Source: Pseudomonadota bacterium (GTDB lineage Bacteria; Myxococcota_A; Polyangia; Haliangiales; Haliangiaceae). From it: DNA of 25,246 nucleotides. The stretch's first letter is position 1; each line of letters begins with the position of its first letter. Both the position numbers and the translations under genes were made by a program. Where the stretch lies: positions 1 through 25,246 of the forward strand of contig JAEYYV010000189.1 in NCBI GenBank assembly GCA_023428295.1. The letters are read 5' to 3'. Positions 25,183 to 25,246 of the stretch are shown here, in pieces. Under the pieces are notes generated by a model. The model saw nothing but the letters and a program-made list of their open reading frames with translations, was not told the DNA's origin and did not search any database.

Positions 25183-25246
25183 GAAGCGACGGCTGAAGCG
25201 ACGGCTGAAGCGTCGACTGAAGCGACGGCTGAAGCGACGACTGAAG
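25183..25246. repeat. 12-bp tandem repeat running off the window edge
   Basis: Five full copies and a partial sixth of GAAGCGACGGCT follow the acetyltransferase stop by seven bases and continue past the window end. The plus strand would encode EATA repeats. Whether this is the edge of another repeat protein cannot be decided here. Confidence 0.85.

Overview
This window is high-GC bacterial DNA with many GTG starts and closely packed genes. The gene content, especially ECF sigma factors fused through a transmembrane helix to long chains of carboxypeptidase-regulatory-like domains, points to a large-genome Myxococcota-type bacterium (Kofleriaceae/Polyangiales-like). That placement is inferred from architecture and composition, not from a marker gene.

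Region A (169-11644) is the most distinctive part. It holds three paralogous giant proteins of 1106, 1040 and about 1150 aa. Each has an N-terminal ECF sigma factor (sigma2 + sigma4), one transmembrane helix, and then seven to nine predicted extracytoplasmic beta-sandwich repeats. Two end in a PDZ-like domain. The third ends in a different beta-rich domain. A secreted amidohydrolase lipoprotein lies between the first two. The layout suggests one-piece transmembrane signalling, with sensor and sigma factor on one chain and no separate anti-sigma factor visible.

Region B (11765-17101) looks like a small integrative element. A WYL-type regulator is divergent from a tight five-gene operon: an acidic protein of unknown function, a second unknown protein, a 56-aa protein, a ribbon-helix-helix (RHH) regulator and a complete tyrosine recombinase. 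An inverted repeat sits between the divergent promoters and another covers the RHH start codon. A convergent zinc-ribbon/membrane/coiled-coil gene follows, broken by one missing base in a C run. The recombinase side faces the 3' end of a tRNA-Ala(CGC) gene, which has its own promoter and a strong terminator.

Region C (17486-19117) is a tetR-alpha/beta-hydrolase operon. The tetR promoter carries an operator-like palindrome exactly between -35 and -10 and would give a leaderless mRNA. A 17-base copy of part of that site lies inside the start of the hydrolase gene. The hydrolase gene is also broken by one missing base in a G/C run, so both breaks may be assembly errors.

Region D (19228-25246) holds housekeeping and envelope genes: a TlyA-type rRNA methyltransferase, an OmpA-family lipoprotein, an operon of ABC ATPase, ABC permease and short-chain dehydrogenase, and a double-GNAT acetyltransferase with two large Ser/Ala/Gly repeat insertions. 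The window ends in another 12-bp tandem repeat. No gene-free stretch exceeds 300 bases.
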